DNA of 64,000 bases. Origin: Capra hircus (lineage: Eukaryota > Chordata > Mammalia > Artiodactyla > Bovidae). The DNA lies in assembly GCF_001704415.2 (NCBI RefSeq), contig NC_030814.1, forward strand, positions 76,129,121 to 76,193,120, written 5' to 3'. Below, one piece after another: positions 35,477 to 47,777 of the stretch. A program made the translations under genes and the position numbers. The notes beneath the pieces were generated by a model. The model was not told the DNA's origin. It saw only the letters and a program-made list of their open reading frames with translations, and did no database searches. Every line of letters starts with the position of its first letter. Position 1 is the stretch's first letter.

Positions 35477-35534
35477 ATGGCCTCGACGTTGAGGTTCAAC
35501 GGGAGGGTGGTACTGGTTACCGGCGCCGGGGGAG
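35477..35534 (+). CDS. HSD17B4: HSD17B4 exon 1 (coding part), residues 1-19
   Basis: HSD17B4 encodes peroxisomal multifunctional enzyme type 2. It has an N-terminal (3R)-hydroxyacyl-CoA dehydrogenase (SDR fold), a central 2-enoyl-CoA hydratase 2 and a C-terminal SCP2-like domain, and acts in peroxisomal beta-oxidation of very-long-chain and branched fatty acids and bile-acid intermediates. This exon translates MASTLRFNGRVVLVTGAGG, holding the first beta strand and the start of the NAD-binding glycine loop (TGAGGGLG, residues 15-22, completed by exon 2). The ATG is the first in frame after a TAG at 35444-35446. The donor is GTGAGT at 35535 and the exon ends after base 1 of codon 20. Family members are about 735 residues, so only the start is in this window. 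The identification is firm because all five exons match in order. Confidence 0.95.
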
Positions 35535-35729
35535 GTGAGTACGTGAAGGCTGGAGGGCGGGTGTCCAGCTCACTGTCCTTCTGGGAAACCCCCCCACCCC
35601 CGTCCCCACTTTTTTTTTTTTCTTTTACCCTCTTTGGTCTGGGTTACGCACGCAGCTGTAGCTGCGGTCCCAGCATCTGGGCTGCGGGCCGCGGTGACTA
35701 GGCGGCTTGGGGAGCCGGCGATTGGACTC

Positions 35730-35756
35730 GGGGGGTGGGGGCGGGGGGGCGGGGGG
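35730..35756 (+). other. potential G-quadruplex
   Basis: Four guanine runs of 6, 5, 7 and 6 bases separated by single T, C and C bases. One-base loops predict a very stable quadruplex. It lies about 195 bases into intron 1, on the non-template strand. Confidence 0.85.
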
Positions 35757-36518
35757 AGTGGGAGGATGGACAATGACTATTCTCGGGTCGCCAAATCTCC
35801 TGAGGGTGGAGAGGTGGGGCTGGCCAGCCTTGAGTGGGGACCCAGAAACTCCTGGTGCAGCTCTCCTCACCTCCTCCCACCCCCTCCCCGCGCCCCCTGG
35901 TCCCTCAGGGCTTTGGATCTGGGGAGGACAGAGGCCGGGCTGGGCTGCGGGTTGCAAAACTAGGTGAAAATTCATTCCAGCGCTCATCTGTGCATATAAA
36001 TGGCAACCCTTCCTGTCAATAGACTCTCTAGGCCTCTGTCAAGTCTTTTAAACATGGCAGAAAAGCCATCTGGTGATTGGAATCACTCCCCACCCCTTGC
36101 CCCCAGTAGTAGAGATGTCAGCCCCTTGTCTTTGAAAAGTCAGTTGCCATTTCCTCTGACTTTTAAGCTCTTGAGAGGGCCTTCTTTTTAAAAAAGGCAT
36201 CTGGTAAGAGTTCTCCTTTTGCTTATCAAGCCAAGCACAGTACTGTCAAGTCCACTGGAGTCTTGGCATGGAGTTGTAAACTCTAGCGGCTGCTGGACTC
36301 AGGCAGGCCATAGAGGAGTAAAGTGAGTGTGGGGTGGGGCATTAGGAACTGGAGAGCCGAGGTCTTTCTGAAGTGGGCCCAACCTCCCTGTATTTCAGAA
36401 GCAACGTGAAGATTTGTTATGTGAAATAACTCCTATTTTTAAAGGACAAAAATTAAAACAAACTACTCATACCTACATGGATGCTTTGCAGTGAGATTTT
36501 ACACTATTCCAAGTGTAA

Positions 36519-36979
36519 AGGTCCGTCCAGTCAAAGCTATGGTTTTTCCAGTAGTCATGTATGGATGTGAGAATTGGACTATAAAAAAAGCTGAGTGCTG
36601 AAGGATTGATGCTTTTGAACTGTGGTGTTGGAGAAGACTCTTAAGAGTCCCTTGGACTGCATGGTGATCCAGCCAGTGAATCCTAAAGGAAATCAGTCCT
36701 GAATGTTCTTTGGAGACTGATGCTGAAGCTGAAACTCTAATACTTTGGCCACCTTATGCAAACTGATTAATTGGAAAAGACCCTGATACTGGGAAAGATT
36801 GAAAGTGGGAGGAGAAGGGGATGACAGAGGATGAGATGGTTGGATGGCATCACCGACTCAATGGACATGAGTTTGAGTAAACTCCAGGAGTTGGTGAGGG
36901 ACAGGGAAGCCTGTCGTGCTGCAGTTCATGGGGTCTCAAAGAGTCTGACACAACTGAGTGACTGAATTGAAGTGAACTG
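36519..36979 (+). mobile_element. BovB 3' end fragment, about 8-base TSD
   Basis: Starts at AGGTCCGTCCAGTCAAAGC and ends in the tail TGAATTGAAGTGAACTG. AAGTGTAA occurs at 36511-36518 and 36980-36987. Frames are broken. Confidence 0.88.
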
Positions 36980-37196
36980 AAGTGTAAGAGGCCCATACAC
37001 TTTGATTATACCCACTGGTAGTGTTTTGGTACAAGACTTGTCTTGGTATAAGACTTGGTATAAGGGTTGGTATAAAGCCCAACTTGACGTTATGGGGCTT
37101 TGATTACCCACTGGTAGTGTCTTATACCAAGAATGGACCTAATGCAGAATTAATTTAAATTATATATCAAAAGTCACAATGGAGTTCTGACAGTTG

Positions 37197-37400
37197 AAGT
37201 GAAGTCAGTCGCTCAGACATGTCCAACTCTTTGGGACCCTATGAACCAGGGCTTGCCAGGCTACTCTGTCCATGGGATTTCCCAAGCAAGAATACTGGAG
37301 TGGGTTTCCATTTCCTTCTCCGGGATATCTTCCCCACTCAGGGATTAAAGCTGGGTCTCCTGCCTTGCAGGCAGACTCTTTACGCTCTGAGCCACTAGGG
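37197..37400 (-). repeat. Bov-tA SINE (antisense)
   Basis: From GTGAAGTCAGTCGCTCAGAC to a reversed head GCTCTGAGCCACTAGGG. Confidence 0.9.
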
Positions 37401-37660
37401 TTAAATCATACATATTTTCATATTTTCATTTATGAAATGGATTCTCATGCTTCCTTTTAGAAAATGTTTTTAGTATTAATTAGTGGCCAAATATTTTATA
37501 TCCATAGCTATTTTCATTCTGAAATGATCATATGTTTTTGGGGAAAACATTTTATTTACAGTTAGTTTTTGTTGAAAATAAGTAATATACTCATGTTTTA
37601 AGCCATTTTTTGACAGTGAGTGATTCACAGTATGAAATAACCATTGTATGCCAATACCCA

Positions 37661-37693
37661 GTATACACACACAAACACATACACACACACACA
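37661..37693 (+). repeat. (AC)n microsatellite
   Basis: About 33 bases of AC repeat with a few interruptions. Confidence 0.9.
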
Positions 37694-37809
37694 ATCTGTA
37701 TTTGAAACATAGTATATGCAGTGCACTTTGAACTTTTCTATTCTATTTCATTAAGTAAATGCAGATTACAACTCACTAAATTGATTTCATGAAGTATTAA
37801 TGAGTTGTT

Positions 37810-38180
37810 CACATGGACCACAGCCTTGTCTAATTCAGTGAAACTGTGAGCCATACCATGTAGGGCCACCCAAGACGAACGGGTCATGGTGGAGAATTTT
37901 GATGAAACGTGGTCCACTGGAGAAGGCAATGGCAAACCACTTCAGTATTCTTGCCTTGAGAACCCTATGAACAGTATGAAAAGGCAAAAAGATATGACAC
38001 TGAAAGATGAATTCCCCAGGTTGGTAGGTGTCCAGTATGTTACTGGAGAAGAGTGGAGAAATCACCGACTCGGTGGACATGAGTCTGAGCAAGCTCCTGG
38101 AGTTGGTGATGGACAGGGAAGCCTGGTGTGCTGAGTCCATGGGTCGCAGAGTCAGACACAACTGAGAGACCGAACTGAAC
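37810..38180 (+). mobile_element. internally deleted BovB (5' end joined to 3' end), 9-base TSD
   Basis: The first 253 bases match the BovB 5' region, including the GAACCCTATGAACAGTATG segment also seen (reversed) at the 5' end of the copy at 43.1 kb. At about 38061 the text jumps to the BovB 3' end (TCACCGACTCGGTGGACATG to ACCGAACTGAAC). A two-base AT at the join is shared by both parents. Perfect TGAGTTGTT duplications at 37801-37809 and 38181-38189 show that this 371-base form inserted as a unit. Confidence 0.88.
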
Positions 38181-38629
38181 TGAGTTGTTATTAGACAATG
38201 GTGGATTTAGCGCCTCTCGTTAATAAACTGATACATATTTTAAAGAACCTGGATTATGTTACAGTTATTAGCCGTTAAATTTGAATACTGATCTGGAGCA
38301 AATACATGTGGGAAAGTTGAGAGTTACATTTGGGTGTCATTAGAAAAGGAAGACTGAGATCTGATTGCAGTCCCGTAACACAGACTGTTGCCCTTGAGGC
38401 CTTGGCGTTCTCCTTTAAGGATATGTATCTGTAGAACGGTGTCACTGCTGAACATCCCAGGAGGGTGGCTGTGAATGCTTGCCAGGCCTGTGTCTGGGAA
38501 TTTGTCTGACTCCAACTCACTCGTATTCTGAAATGAAAAGAAATATCTTAGCACTATTCAGGTGTTGTTGTTTAGCTTGGAATATTGAAGAGTTTATTGA
38601 GTGACTTGGAAGAAGTTTCAGAATTATCT

Positions 38630-38904
38630 GCTGCTGCTGCTGCTAGTTGCTTCAGTCATGTCCAACTCTGTGTGACCCCATAGACGGCAGCCCACCAGGC
38701 TCCCCCGTCCCTGGGATTCTCCAGGCAAGAACACTGGGATGGGTTGCTATTTCCTTCTCCGATGCATGAAAGTGAAAAGTGCAAGTGAAGTCGCTCAGTC
38801 GTGTCCGACTCTTAGCAACCCCATGGACTGTGGCCTACCAGGCGTCTCTGTCCATAGGATTTTCCAGGCAAGGGTACTAGAGTGGGATGCCATTGCCTTC
38901 TCTG
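38630..38904 (-). repeat. Bov-A2 SINE (antisense), 12-base TSD
   Basis: (CTG)n start, two monomers, end CCATTGCCTTCTCTG. Flanked by TCAGAATTATCT (38618-38629) and TCAGAATTGTCT (38905-38916), one change in twelve. Confidence 0.92.
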
Positions 38905-40116
38905 TCAGAATTGTCTAGCCAGTAAACAATTTTGCCACGATGGGTGGTGTAATAAGAAGTTGTATTTGTTAGCAGATGGTAGTAGCGGTTGCTGGGGATG
39001 GAAATGTGAGAGTGGTGGAACTGGGCAGTGGGAGAGGGAGTCTGGCCATTGTGAATTTGAGATGGTTATAAAATAGCAAACTGTAGGCCTGGAGATAGTA
39101 AGAAGTGTGTGAGTAGTTGGAAATTCTGAAGTCAGGAGGGACTTTGAAGTTGTTTGACTTCCTTTGGGTAAACCTAGAAAGTGAAATAGTCCAGGAAGCT
39201 AGTCTCAGAGACTGTTAACTTGAAGGACAGGGCAGTCAAACCCATTGGGAAGAGCACTGAGCAAGCACTGTGCAAAAAGATCAACTGATTTTTGACAGTG
39301 TGGAAGAAGTTAAGGTCAGAAGAGATGGGGAAGAGAGGATGGTTGACAGTGAATTTAGGTGCAGGAGAAAGTTAAGACAGGCTTTGAAAGAGGATTAAGA
39401 GAAAAATAGAGGCTCTTGAATTTAATTTTTTTGTGCATTTTGACTCTACAGTTGTGCTGGCCATTGCGGGAAATGCAAAAGAATGACATAAATCTCATCC
39501 TTTAAGAACCTTCTAGTTTATTTGTGGAGACAGACTAACACATAAAGTATCTAAATGATGTTTATATAAGCATAGACACACAGACATGGGAGGACACAGT
39601 GAATCTGTGAATGGACTAGCGGTGGTGTTAGAAACAAGAGAGAGAATTTCACTTTTAACTTGATGTACAGATTTGTGTACAGTTTGCTTGGGCCATTATG
39701 ATAAAAGTAGATTATTCACATACCTTTTCAGAGAACTGTATAGCTTGGTTTTGAGATAATACTCTGATTAACTGAGATCAATCGCTACTAGAGATGTGTC
39801 CCGTTCCTTTCATCTGATGATTTTCTACTTTGTTACCATTTTTTGCATTCTGGTCATGAGTATTGATTTCGTTGAAAACCTCATGTTTAAATCTAGTGCT
39901 TCAACCTTGATCTGATAAAATATGAAGCGGCTTGATTTACTGTATTGGCTGGGTTCTTGCTCATCCATTTAGAGTAGATTAAATTTTAAAGTAAATTATT
40001 TGCTGATCTTTTAGTTTTGGAAAAAATTTATAATTTGGGTTCTTTATAGAAGAGCTTGATAATTTAGCTGTCTCCTCTTGTTATCTATTTACTTATTTAT
40101 GAATTAATTTAAATTC

Positions 40117-43100
40117 AGCTCAGTTCAGTTGCTCAGTCGTGTCTGACTCTTTGCAACCCCATGAACTGCAGCACGCCAAGCCTCCCTGTCCATCACCAAC
40201 TCCCGGAGTTTATCCAAACTCATGTTCACTGAGTCAGTGATGCCATCCACCCATCTCATGCTCTGTTGTCCCCTTCTCCTCCTGCTCTCAATCTTTCCCA
40301 GCATCAGGATCTTTTCAAATGAGTCAGTTCTTTACATCAGGTGGCCAAAATACTGGAGTTTCAGCTTCAATATCAGTCCTTCCAATGAACACCCAGGACT
40401 GATCTCCTTTAGGATGGACTGGTTGAATCTCCATGCAGTTCAAGGGACTCTCAAGAGTCTTCTCTAAACCACAGTTTAAAAGCATCAATTCTTTAGCGCT
40501 TAGCTTTCTTTATAGTGCAACTCTCACATCCATACATGACTACTGGAAAAACCATAGCCTTGACTAAGCGGGCTTTTGTTGACAAAAGTAATGTCTCTGC
40601 TTTTTAATATGCTGTCTGGATCGGTCATAACTTTCCTTCCAAGGAGTAAGCGTCTTTTAATTTCATGGCTGCAGTCACCATCTGCAGTGATTTTAGAGCC
40701 CCCCAAAATAAACTCTGACACTGTTTCCCATCTATTTGCCTTGAAGTGATGGTACTGGATGCCATGATCTTCGTTTTCTGAATGTTGAGGTTTAAGCTAG
40801 CTTTTCTACTCTCCTCTTTCAATTTCATCAAGAGGCTCTTTAGTTCTTCACTTTCTGCCATAAGGGTGGTGTCATCTGCATATCTGAGGTTATTGATTAT
40901 TTCTCACAGCAATCTTGATTCCAGCTTGTGCTTCTTCCAGCCCAGTGATTCTCATGATGTACTCTGCAAATAAGTTAAATAAGCAGGGTGACAATATACA
41001 GCCTTGACGTATTCTTTTTCTTATTTGGAACCAGTCTGTTGCTCCATGTCCAGTTCTAACTGTTGCTTCCTGACTTGCATACAAATTTTTCAAGAGGCAG
41101 GTCAGGTGGTCTGGTATTCCCATCTCTTTCAGAATTTTCCACAGTTTATTGTTATCCACACAGTCAAAGGCTTTGACATGGTCAATAAAGCAGAAATAGA
41201 TGTTTTTCTGGAACTGTTTTGTTTTTCCATGATCCAGCGGATGTTGGCAATTTGATCTCTGGTTCCTCTGCCTTTTCTAAAACCAGCTTGAACATCTGGA
41301 AATTCATGGTTCACATATTGCTGAAGCCTGGCTTGGAAAATTTTGAGCATTACTTTACTAGTCTGTGAGATGAGTGCAGTTGTGCCATAGTTTGAGCATT
41401 CTTTGGCATTGCCTTTCTTTGGGATTGGAAAGAACTGACCTTTTCCAGTCCTGTGGCCACTGTTGAATTTTCCAAATTTGTTGGCATATTGAGTGCAGTA
41501 CTTTCACAGCATCATCCTTCAGGATTTGAAATAGCTCACCTGGAATTCCATCACTCTACTAGCTTTGTAGTGATGCTTCCTAAGGCCCACTTGACTTCAC
41601 ATTCCAGGATATCTGGCTCTAGATGAGTGATCACACCATCATGATTATCTGGGTCATGAAGACCTTTTTTGTACAGTTCTTCTGTGTATTCTTGCCACAT
41701 CTTAATATCTTCTGCTTCTGTTAGGTCCATACCATTTCTGTCCTTTATCGAGCCCATCTTTGCATGAAATGTTCCCTTGGTATCTCTAATTTTCTTGAAA
41801 AGACCTCTAGTCTTTCCCATTCTGTTGTTTTCCTCTATTTCTTAGCATTGATCACTGAAGAAGGCTTTCTTACCTCTTGTTGCTATTCTTTGGAACTCTG
41901 CATTCAGATGCTTATATCTTTCCTTTTCTCCTTTGCTTTTTGCCTCTCTTCTTTTCACAGCTATTTGTAAGGCCTCCCCAGACAGCCATTTTGCCCTTTT
42001 GCATTTCTTTTCCATGGGGATGGTCTTGATCCATGTTTCCTGTACAATGTCCTGAACCTTTGTCCATAGTTCATCAGGCACTCTGTCTATCAGATCTAGG
42101 CCCTTAAATCTATTTCTCACTTCCACTGTATAATCATAAAGGATTTGATTTAGGTCATACCTGAATGTTCTAGTGGTTTTCCCCACTTTTCTTTAATATA
42201 AGGCTGAATTTGGCAATGAGGAATTCATGATCTTAACTGCAGTCAGTTCCCGGTCTTGTTTTTGCTGACTGTATAGAGCTTCTTCATCTTTGGCTGCAAA
42301 GAATATAATCAATCTGATTTCAGTGTTGACCATCTGGTGATGTCCATGTGTAGAGTCTTCTCTGGTGTTGTTGGAAGAGGGTGTTTGCTATGATAAGTGT
42401 GTTCTCTTGGCAAAACTCTATTAGACTTTGCCCTGCTTCATTCTGTACTCCAAGGCCAAATTTGCCTGTTACTCCAGGTGTTTCTTGACTTCCTACTTTT
42501 GCATTCCAGTCCCCTATAATGAAAAGGACATCTTTTTTGGGTGTTAGTTCTAAAAAATCTTATAGGTCTTCACAGAACTGTTCAACTTCAGCTTCTTCAG
42601 TGTTACTGGTTGGGGCATAGACTTGGATTGCTGTGATATTGAATAGTTTGTCTTGGAAACAAACAGAGATCATTCTTCGTTTTTGAGATTGCATCCAAGT
42701 ACTGCGTTTTGGACTCTTTTGTTGACCATAATGGCTACTGCATTTCTTCTAACAGATTCCTGCCCACAGTAGTAGATATAATGGTCATCTGAGTTAAATT
42801 CACCCATTCCAGTCCATTTTAGTTCGCTGATTCCTAGAATGTCGACGTTCACTTTTGCCATCTCCTGTTTGACCACTTCCAATTTGCCTTGATTCATGGA
42901 CCTAACATTCCAGGTTCCTATGCAATATTGCTCTTTACAGCATTGGACCTTGCTTCTGTCACCAGTCACATCCACAACTGGGTGTTGCTTTTGCTTTGGC
43001 TCCATCTCTTCATCCTTTCTGGAGTTATTTCTCCACTGATCTCCAGTAGCATATTGGGCACCTACCGACCTGGAGAGTTCATCTTTCAGTGTCCTGTCTT

Positions 43101-43141
43101 TTTGCCTTTTCATACTGTTCATGGGGTTCTCAAGGCAAGAT
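40117..43141 (-). mobile_element. long BovB LINE (antisense), lacking the extreme 5' end
   Basis: About 3.0 kb, the longest BovB here. Read on the - strand, 43122-42670 holds the start of the apurinic-type endonuclease (GTWNVRSMNQGKL, SELKWTG). The linker lies at 42186-41551, then the reverse transcriptase (RYADD near 40885, reversed) and the 3' tail at 40117. Stops and frameshifts divide it into at least six frames, so it is inactive. It lies antisense to HSD17B4 in intron 1. Confidence 0.92.
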
Positions 43142-44063
43142 AAACTACCAGTAAGTTTATCAGTTCAGTTTTTAAAAATGTGTACATGTTTAAATGATTT
43201 AAAAAATACATAAGTAAGCTTTCCACTCCTTGTTGCTAATCACACAATTCTGGTTCTCAGAGGTGAACCACTAATTCCCAGTTTCTTATAGTCTTCCAAA
43301 GATATTCTCTGCCTATAAAGGTTACATAGGTATGTATCCATTTTTGGATGTATAAATTTATACCCCATAGCTTTGAATCTGAATTAAGTATTTTGTGTGT
43401 GTATGTGGTGATTATATAGTCAAGGATCAAAGCAAAATGTAGAAACTGTTAGATTTTTGAAACAGGAAAGGACTCAGTAGAAGCAGTTGGCTTTTGTAAA
43501 ACTGCTCCATTAGTGGAGCCACTATCTCTGAGGCTGCCCTTGGAATTGCCACCACCCAAATAGTCACTGGTCTAGGAACCTAGAGAATGGAAGTTGCCAT
43601 CCAGAGGTTAGGGAGCTTGATCTAGAAGCTGCCAGTATATCCAGTTAATACCTAGGAAGCTTCAAGAAATTGGCTTCCTAACCAGCAGCACTGGCCAACT
43701 GTCACAGTACAGTGACTTCTGCCTAATTTCCTCCTTCCAAATTTCATTTCACATGTGTTTTCGTGCACATGCATTTAATGGTGGAACACAGATTGCATCT
43801 AGCATCCTAGAAGCTAGGTAGAATGTAGGAAATGGTAGGTAGAATGTAGGAAATGGTAGGTAAAATGAGTATAAAGTATAGTTTTAAGTTTTCTCACTCC
43901 TAAAATTAGAAATAGGTACAGTAGAGGCTGATAGTACCAGTGAAGCCTACTCTTGTAATTAATTGCACATCAGTTACTTTTATAGGGTTTGGATTGAGTA
44001 GACCAAAAAAATTATTCTAACATTTGCTCAACTTTATGATTTTTTTTTCTTTTTCTTCAATAG

Positions 44064-44117
44064 GATTGGGCCGAGCCTATGCCCTGGCTTTTGCAGAAAG
44101 AGGTGCATCAGTTGTTG
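44064..44117 (+). CDS. HSD17B4: HSD17B4 exon 2, residues 20-37
   Basis: 54 bases, acceptor TAG at 44061-44063, donor GTAAGT at 44118, phase 1 in and out. It encodes GLGRAYALAFAERGASVV, which completes the glycine-rich dinucleotide loop, the first helix and the start of the second beta strand of the SDR domain. It continues the frame of exon 1 exactly. Confidence 0.96.
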
Positions 44118-46946
44118 GTAAGTTGATAGATTTTTCTTTTCATTAATACCTAGGAACTAAAATACAGTCTTCACAAGACAGACACCTTTGTATTTACATC
44201 AAATAATTTGTCAAGGTCAAAGTTTATCACCAATTTTTTTTCTTCTGCCAGCAAAATCTTTTCCCCATTGAGGCTGATTTTGTAACTTACTTTTTATTTA
44301 TTTTTTTGTAACTTACTTTTTAAAGTAAACTAAAATTTGCAACTCAGTAGAATTGAGAAAGATAAGCAGGCGTTCACTATTAAATTCTTGAATTTGGTAT
44401 ATTGTGGGCTGTAATTTTTTCTTGCAGCAGACTGGTAGAAGATGAATCCCTATAAGTGTAAATATATTGGTAAGGAAAGAAATAGTGCATTTTCATAACT
44501 GGAAGTTTGAAATCAGGAAATCCAAAATATGTTTTTTTTTGTTTGTTTTTTAATTTCTTTCATCAAAATTTTTCAAATGGGAGCTTTTATAACAGTTTAA
44601 AAAATTTTAATTGAAGGGGTATTTACATGAGTTTTACTGTGGGGATTCAGCTGGAGGATGGGGTATTTGAGAACACACTAAATGTGGGGGGTTTTAGTAA
44701 TCTCAGTGGTTTGCCTGGTGTGCTTGGCAGTTGGTGTGGACGTAGGAGTGGGTTTGTCTACAGCCATGTCTTTGTGGGGAGTAACTAAATGGATCTTCGC
44801 TGCCAGGTAGGTATGTAGGGCAGTTGTATGCCCCAATATTTATTAATATCTTTCCTGGGCTTTGGCCTCCCAATCACAGTTTTCCTACATCTTACTAGGG
44901 AATACAGAGAGAGAAATTTCTCCCAATTTGTTTATGGAGACGTGTAACAGACTTAACAAGCAGCCAGGTTTTCTAAACCAAGAAGACCTAAGTGGGATAT
45001 TGAATATACTTTTCTCCCTCAGTGTGTATGTGTAGTTTATCTTTATGGAAGGTACACAGAGATCTTGGATGTTGTTTAAGGTCATAACCACAGTGTGTTA
45101 ATCCAGTCTGCTTCTTGTGGCAAGAAGAACACAATGTCAACACATTTTGACATTGTGATATTTTGTCAGGGGTGTATCGTTCAGACCTTTTTTTTTTTTT
45201 TTTTTGCCAGATTGTCCCAAGAATGTGTCATGTCAGGGCCTGTTTTTCTTTACTTTCTTTAGAAAGATATTGCTATTAATTTATTAATATTTTTACTCAT
45301 AACTTTTTATTTACATCTTTGCACTCAGTTCCATAAATGCTAGGGTCTCTTTTTATCTTTTGTATCTCCTAAAGGACCTAGAATATTGCCTTTTATAAAG
45401 AAAGGACTTTATTCATTGGTTCTTTTACTGTTGTAGCCGTTTTTGGGGGATGGGGTGGGGTGAGGAGTGGTTGGTGTGACTTTGAGATTGGTTGAGTAAA
45501 TTTCCACTTTTTTGTTTGTGGCTGAGTTATAATCTTAGTTTATAAATTTGTTTTGTAAAACCTTTTGCAGCAATGTGTGTGTGTGTGTGTGTGTGGATCA
45601 GAATTCCTATATTTATTACTTTTGAATTTGTTGAACTCAGGTTGGACTTTTTCAGTTCTAAGGAAATGATAAACAGGGATGGTGTGTCTCTTGTCATTGA
45701 CCCAGGGATGGTATTGCAGCAGGTGCTTGTTAAAGTCCAAAAAGGTAGAAAGTTCGTGTTTTTGGAAAATTATTTACCAAACTTGGCTGGAGAACCAGAT
45801 ATAGTTTAGTTTGTGTGAAAGTGCAGAACTTTTCTACCACTTGTTGGCCTGTGAGCTGGCTGTGGATTCTCTAGGCTACCAATGGTTTTCGTTCTTCTAA
45901 GCACCACTACCCTGTGCTTTAACTTTTTAAAACATAGATGCCCTGCTTCCAGATTGTTTTATGTGCACTGCCATTTCTCCTGAGTTAATTTTGTTCTGCT
46001 CAGCACAAAATTCCTCTGTGTACCTTACCCGAGGAAGCAAAAAAAAGGAAACAGGAGTAAGCACATTTAGGATTTATGACAGAGTAGCTTGTTTGTGGTA
46101 AGATTACTGATCAGTTAATCTTATGACTAGCTCAGAGGCCAGTAAAAAGTAAAACCATAGGACATGGAGTAGCTTATTTCTCATGTGAGAGAGCTTTTGC
46201 TTGGTTATGCTGAGTTAACAAACAAATCTCATTGATTTATCATAATAAAGCATAGTTTCACACTTACCTGATGGTTCACCTCTGGTCAGTTGTCTCTCTG
46301 CTCTGTGTGTCTTACTAATTTCAGGATCTCAGCTGAAGAAGTGACTCTCATCATGGCTGTTCCCCATGGTGGTGCTTAAAGCTTCTGTTTAGAAGTGGCA
46401 TGGCACTTCTACTCACATTTCACTGGCCAAAGGAAATCACCTGGCCAAGCCCAAAGTTAAGGTTAAATTCTGAATATATTTGGAAGGTAGGTATGGCAGG
46501 ATTTGGTTATTTGCTGATGTGGGTTGAAAAGGAGAGAGAATAGAGTGAGACAGAAAAGACTGGAGGAGGGCCAGATTCCCAGAGAGGGGACATTCCTGTA
46601 GACTTTCAGATGAGGCTAGTAAGTAGGCAGTGGGACATAGGACTCTATAGCTGGGGGAACATTGAAGCTATATAAATCTATTTTCAGTTCCCAGGTGGTA
46701 TTTAAAGCCAGGAGACTAGATCAGATGACCCAGGTGGTGAGTGCAGATAGACAGGAGATGGAGTCCCAGGAGGACTCAGTCGTTCACTTTCAATTTCTTC
46801 TTCCTTTAAAGAGACCCTTGGTGCCATCTGGTTGAGACAGATTCAGTCCCTTAAATTAAGGGGACCTCATTTAAGATACTGCTTTCTAAACTGTTACCAC
46901 ATTTTGGAGGCCTTCAAATTTTTAGATACATTTATGGCCATGGGAA

Positions 46947-47137
46947 CTGAACTGATGTAGCTCAGTCAGTAAAGGAGACCCGGGTTCGATCCCTGGATTG
47001 GGAAAATCCCCTGGAGAAGGAAATGGCAGCCCACTCGAGTATCCTTGGCTGGAAATCTCATGGACAGAGAAGCCTGGTGGGCTGCAGTCCATGGGTCGCA
47101 GAGTCGGACACGACTGAGCGACTAATGCTTAATGCTA
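46947..47137 (+). repeat. Bov-tA SINE, 13-base TSD
   Basis: Flanked by identical ATGGCCATGGGAA at 46934-46946 and 47138-47150. It contains the B-box-like GGGTTCGATCC and a Bov-A body ending GACACGACTGAGCGACTAA. The head is short. It inserted at the left junction of an older BovB. Confidence 0.88.
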
Positions 47138-47145
47138 ATGGCCAT

Positions 47146-47777
47146 GGGAAATAGATGGGGAAACAGTGGAAACAGTGTCAGACTTTATATTTTGGGGCTC
47201 CAAAATCACTGCAGATGGTGACTGCAGCCATGAAATTAAAAGATGTTTATTCCTTGGAAGAAAAGTTATGACCAACCTAGATAGCATATTTAAAAGCAGA
47301 GACGTTACTTTGCCAACAAAGGTCTGTCTAGTCAAGCCTATGGTTTTTCCAGTAGTCATGTATGAGAGTTGGACTGTGAAGAAAGCTGAGTGCTGAAGAA
47401 TTGATGCTTTTGAATTGTGGTGTTGGAGAGGACTCTTGAGAGTCCCTTGGACTGCAAGGAGATCCAACCAGTCCATTCTGAAGGAGGTCAGCCCTGGGAT
47501 TTCTTTGGAAGTAATGATGCTAAAGCTGAAACTCCAGGGCTTTGGCCACCTCATGCAGAGTTGACTCATTGGAAAAGACTCTGATGCTGGGAGGGATTGG
47601 GGGCAGGAGAAGAAGGGGATGACAGAGAATGAGATGTCTGGATGGCATCACGGACTCGATGGACTTGAGTCTGAGTGAACTCCTGGAGTTGGTGATGGAC
47701 AGGGAGTCCTAGCATGCTGCAATTCATGGGGTTGCAAAGAGTAGGACACGACTGAGCAACTGAACTGAACTGAGCTG
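47146..47777 (+). mobile_element. 5'-truncated BovB fragment
   Basis: Starts GGGAAATAGATGGGGAAAC and runs to the tail AACTGAACTGAACTGAGCTG. ATGGCCAT occurs just left (47138-47145) and right (47778-47785), giving its target-site duplication. Frames are broken. Confidence 0.9.

Larger units (their letters stand above)
35205..35960 (+). promoter_or_regulatory. HSD17B4: HSD17B4 promoter / CpG-island-like region
   Basis: GC content and CpG density rise sharply here against AT-rich flanks, and the region spans exon 1. There is no TATA box at a plausible distance, which fits a housekeeping promoter. It contains a ZNF143-like and an NRF1-like site upstream of the start codon and a G-quadruplex run in early intron 1. 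The transcription start cannot be fixed by eye. Confidence 0.75.
35535..44063 (+). other. HSD17B4: HSD17B4 intron 1 (8,529 bases)
   Basis: Bounded by GTGAGT and a pyrimidine-rich ...CTTCAATAG acceptor. Besides the repeats listed separately, 38910-40110 and 43150-44060 show no feature that I recognise, apart from a short tandem repeat near 43806-43862 (GTAGGTAGAATGTAGGAAAT about twice). Confidence 0.9.

Noticed and set aside
35625..35987. Long antisense open frame in the CpG-rich region
   Set aside because: Proline- and glycine-rich, low-complexity translation caused by GC-rich DNA. No family resemblance. It overlaps HSD17B4 exon 1 surroundings.
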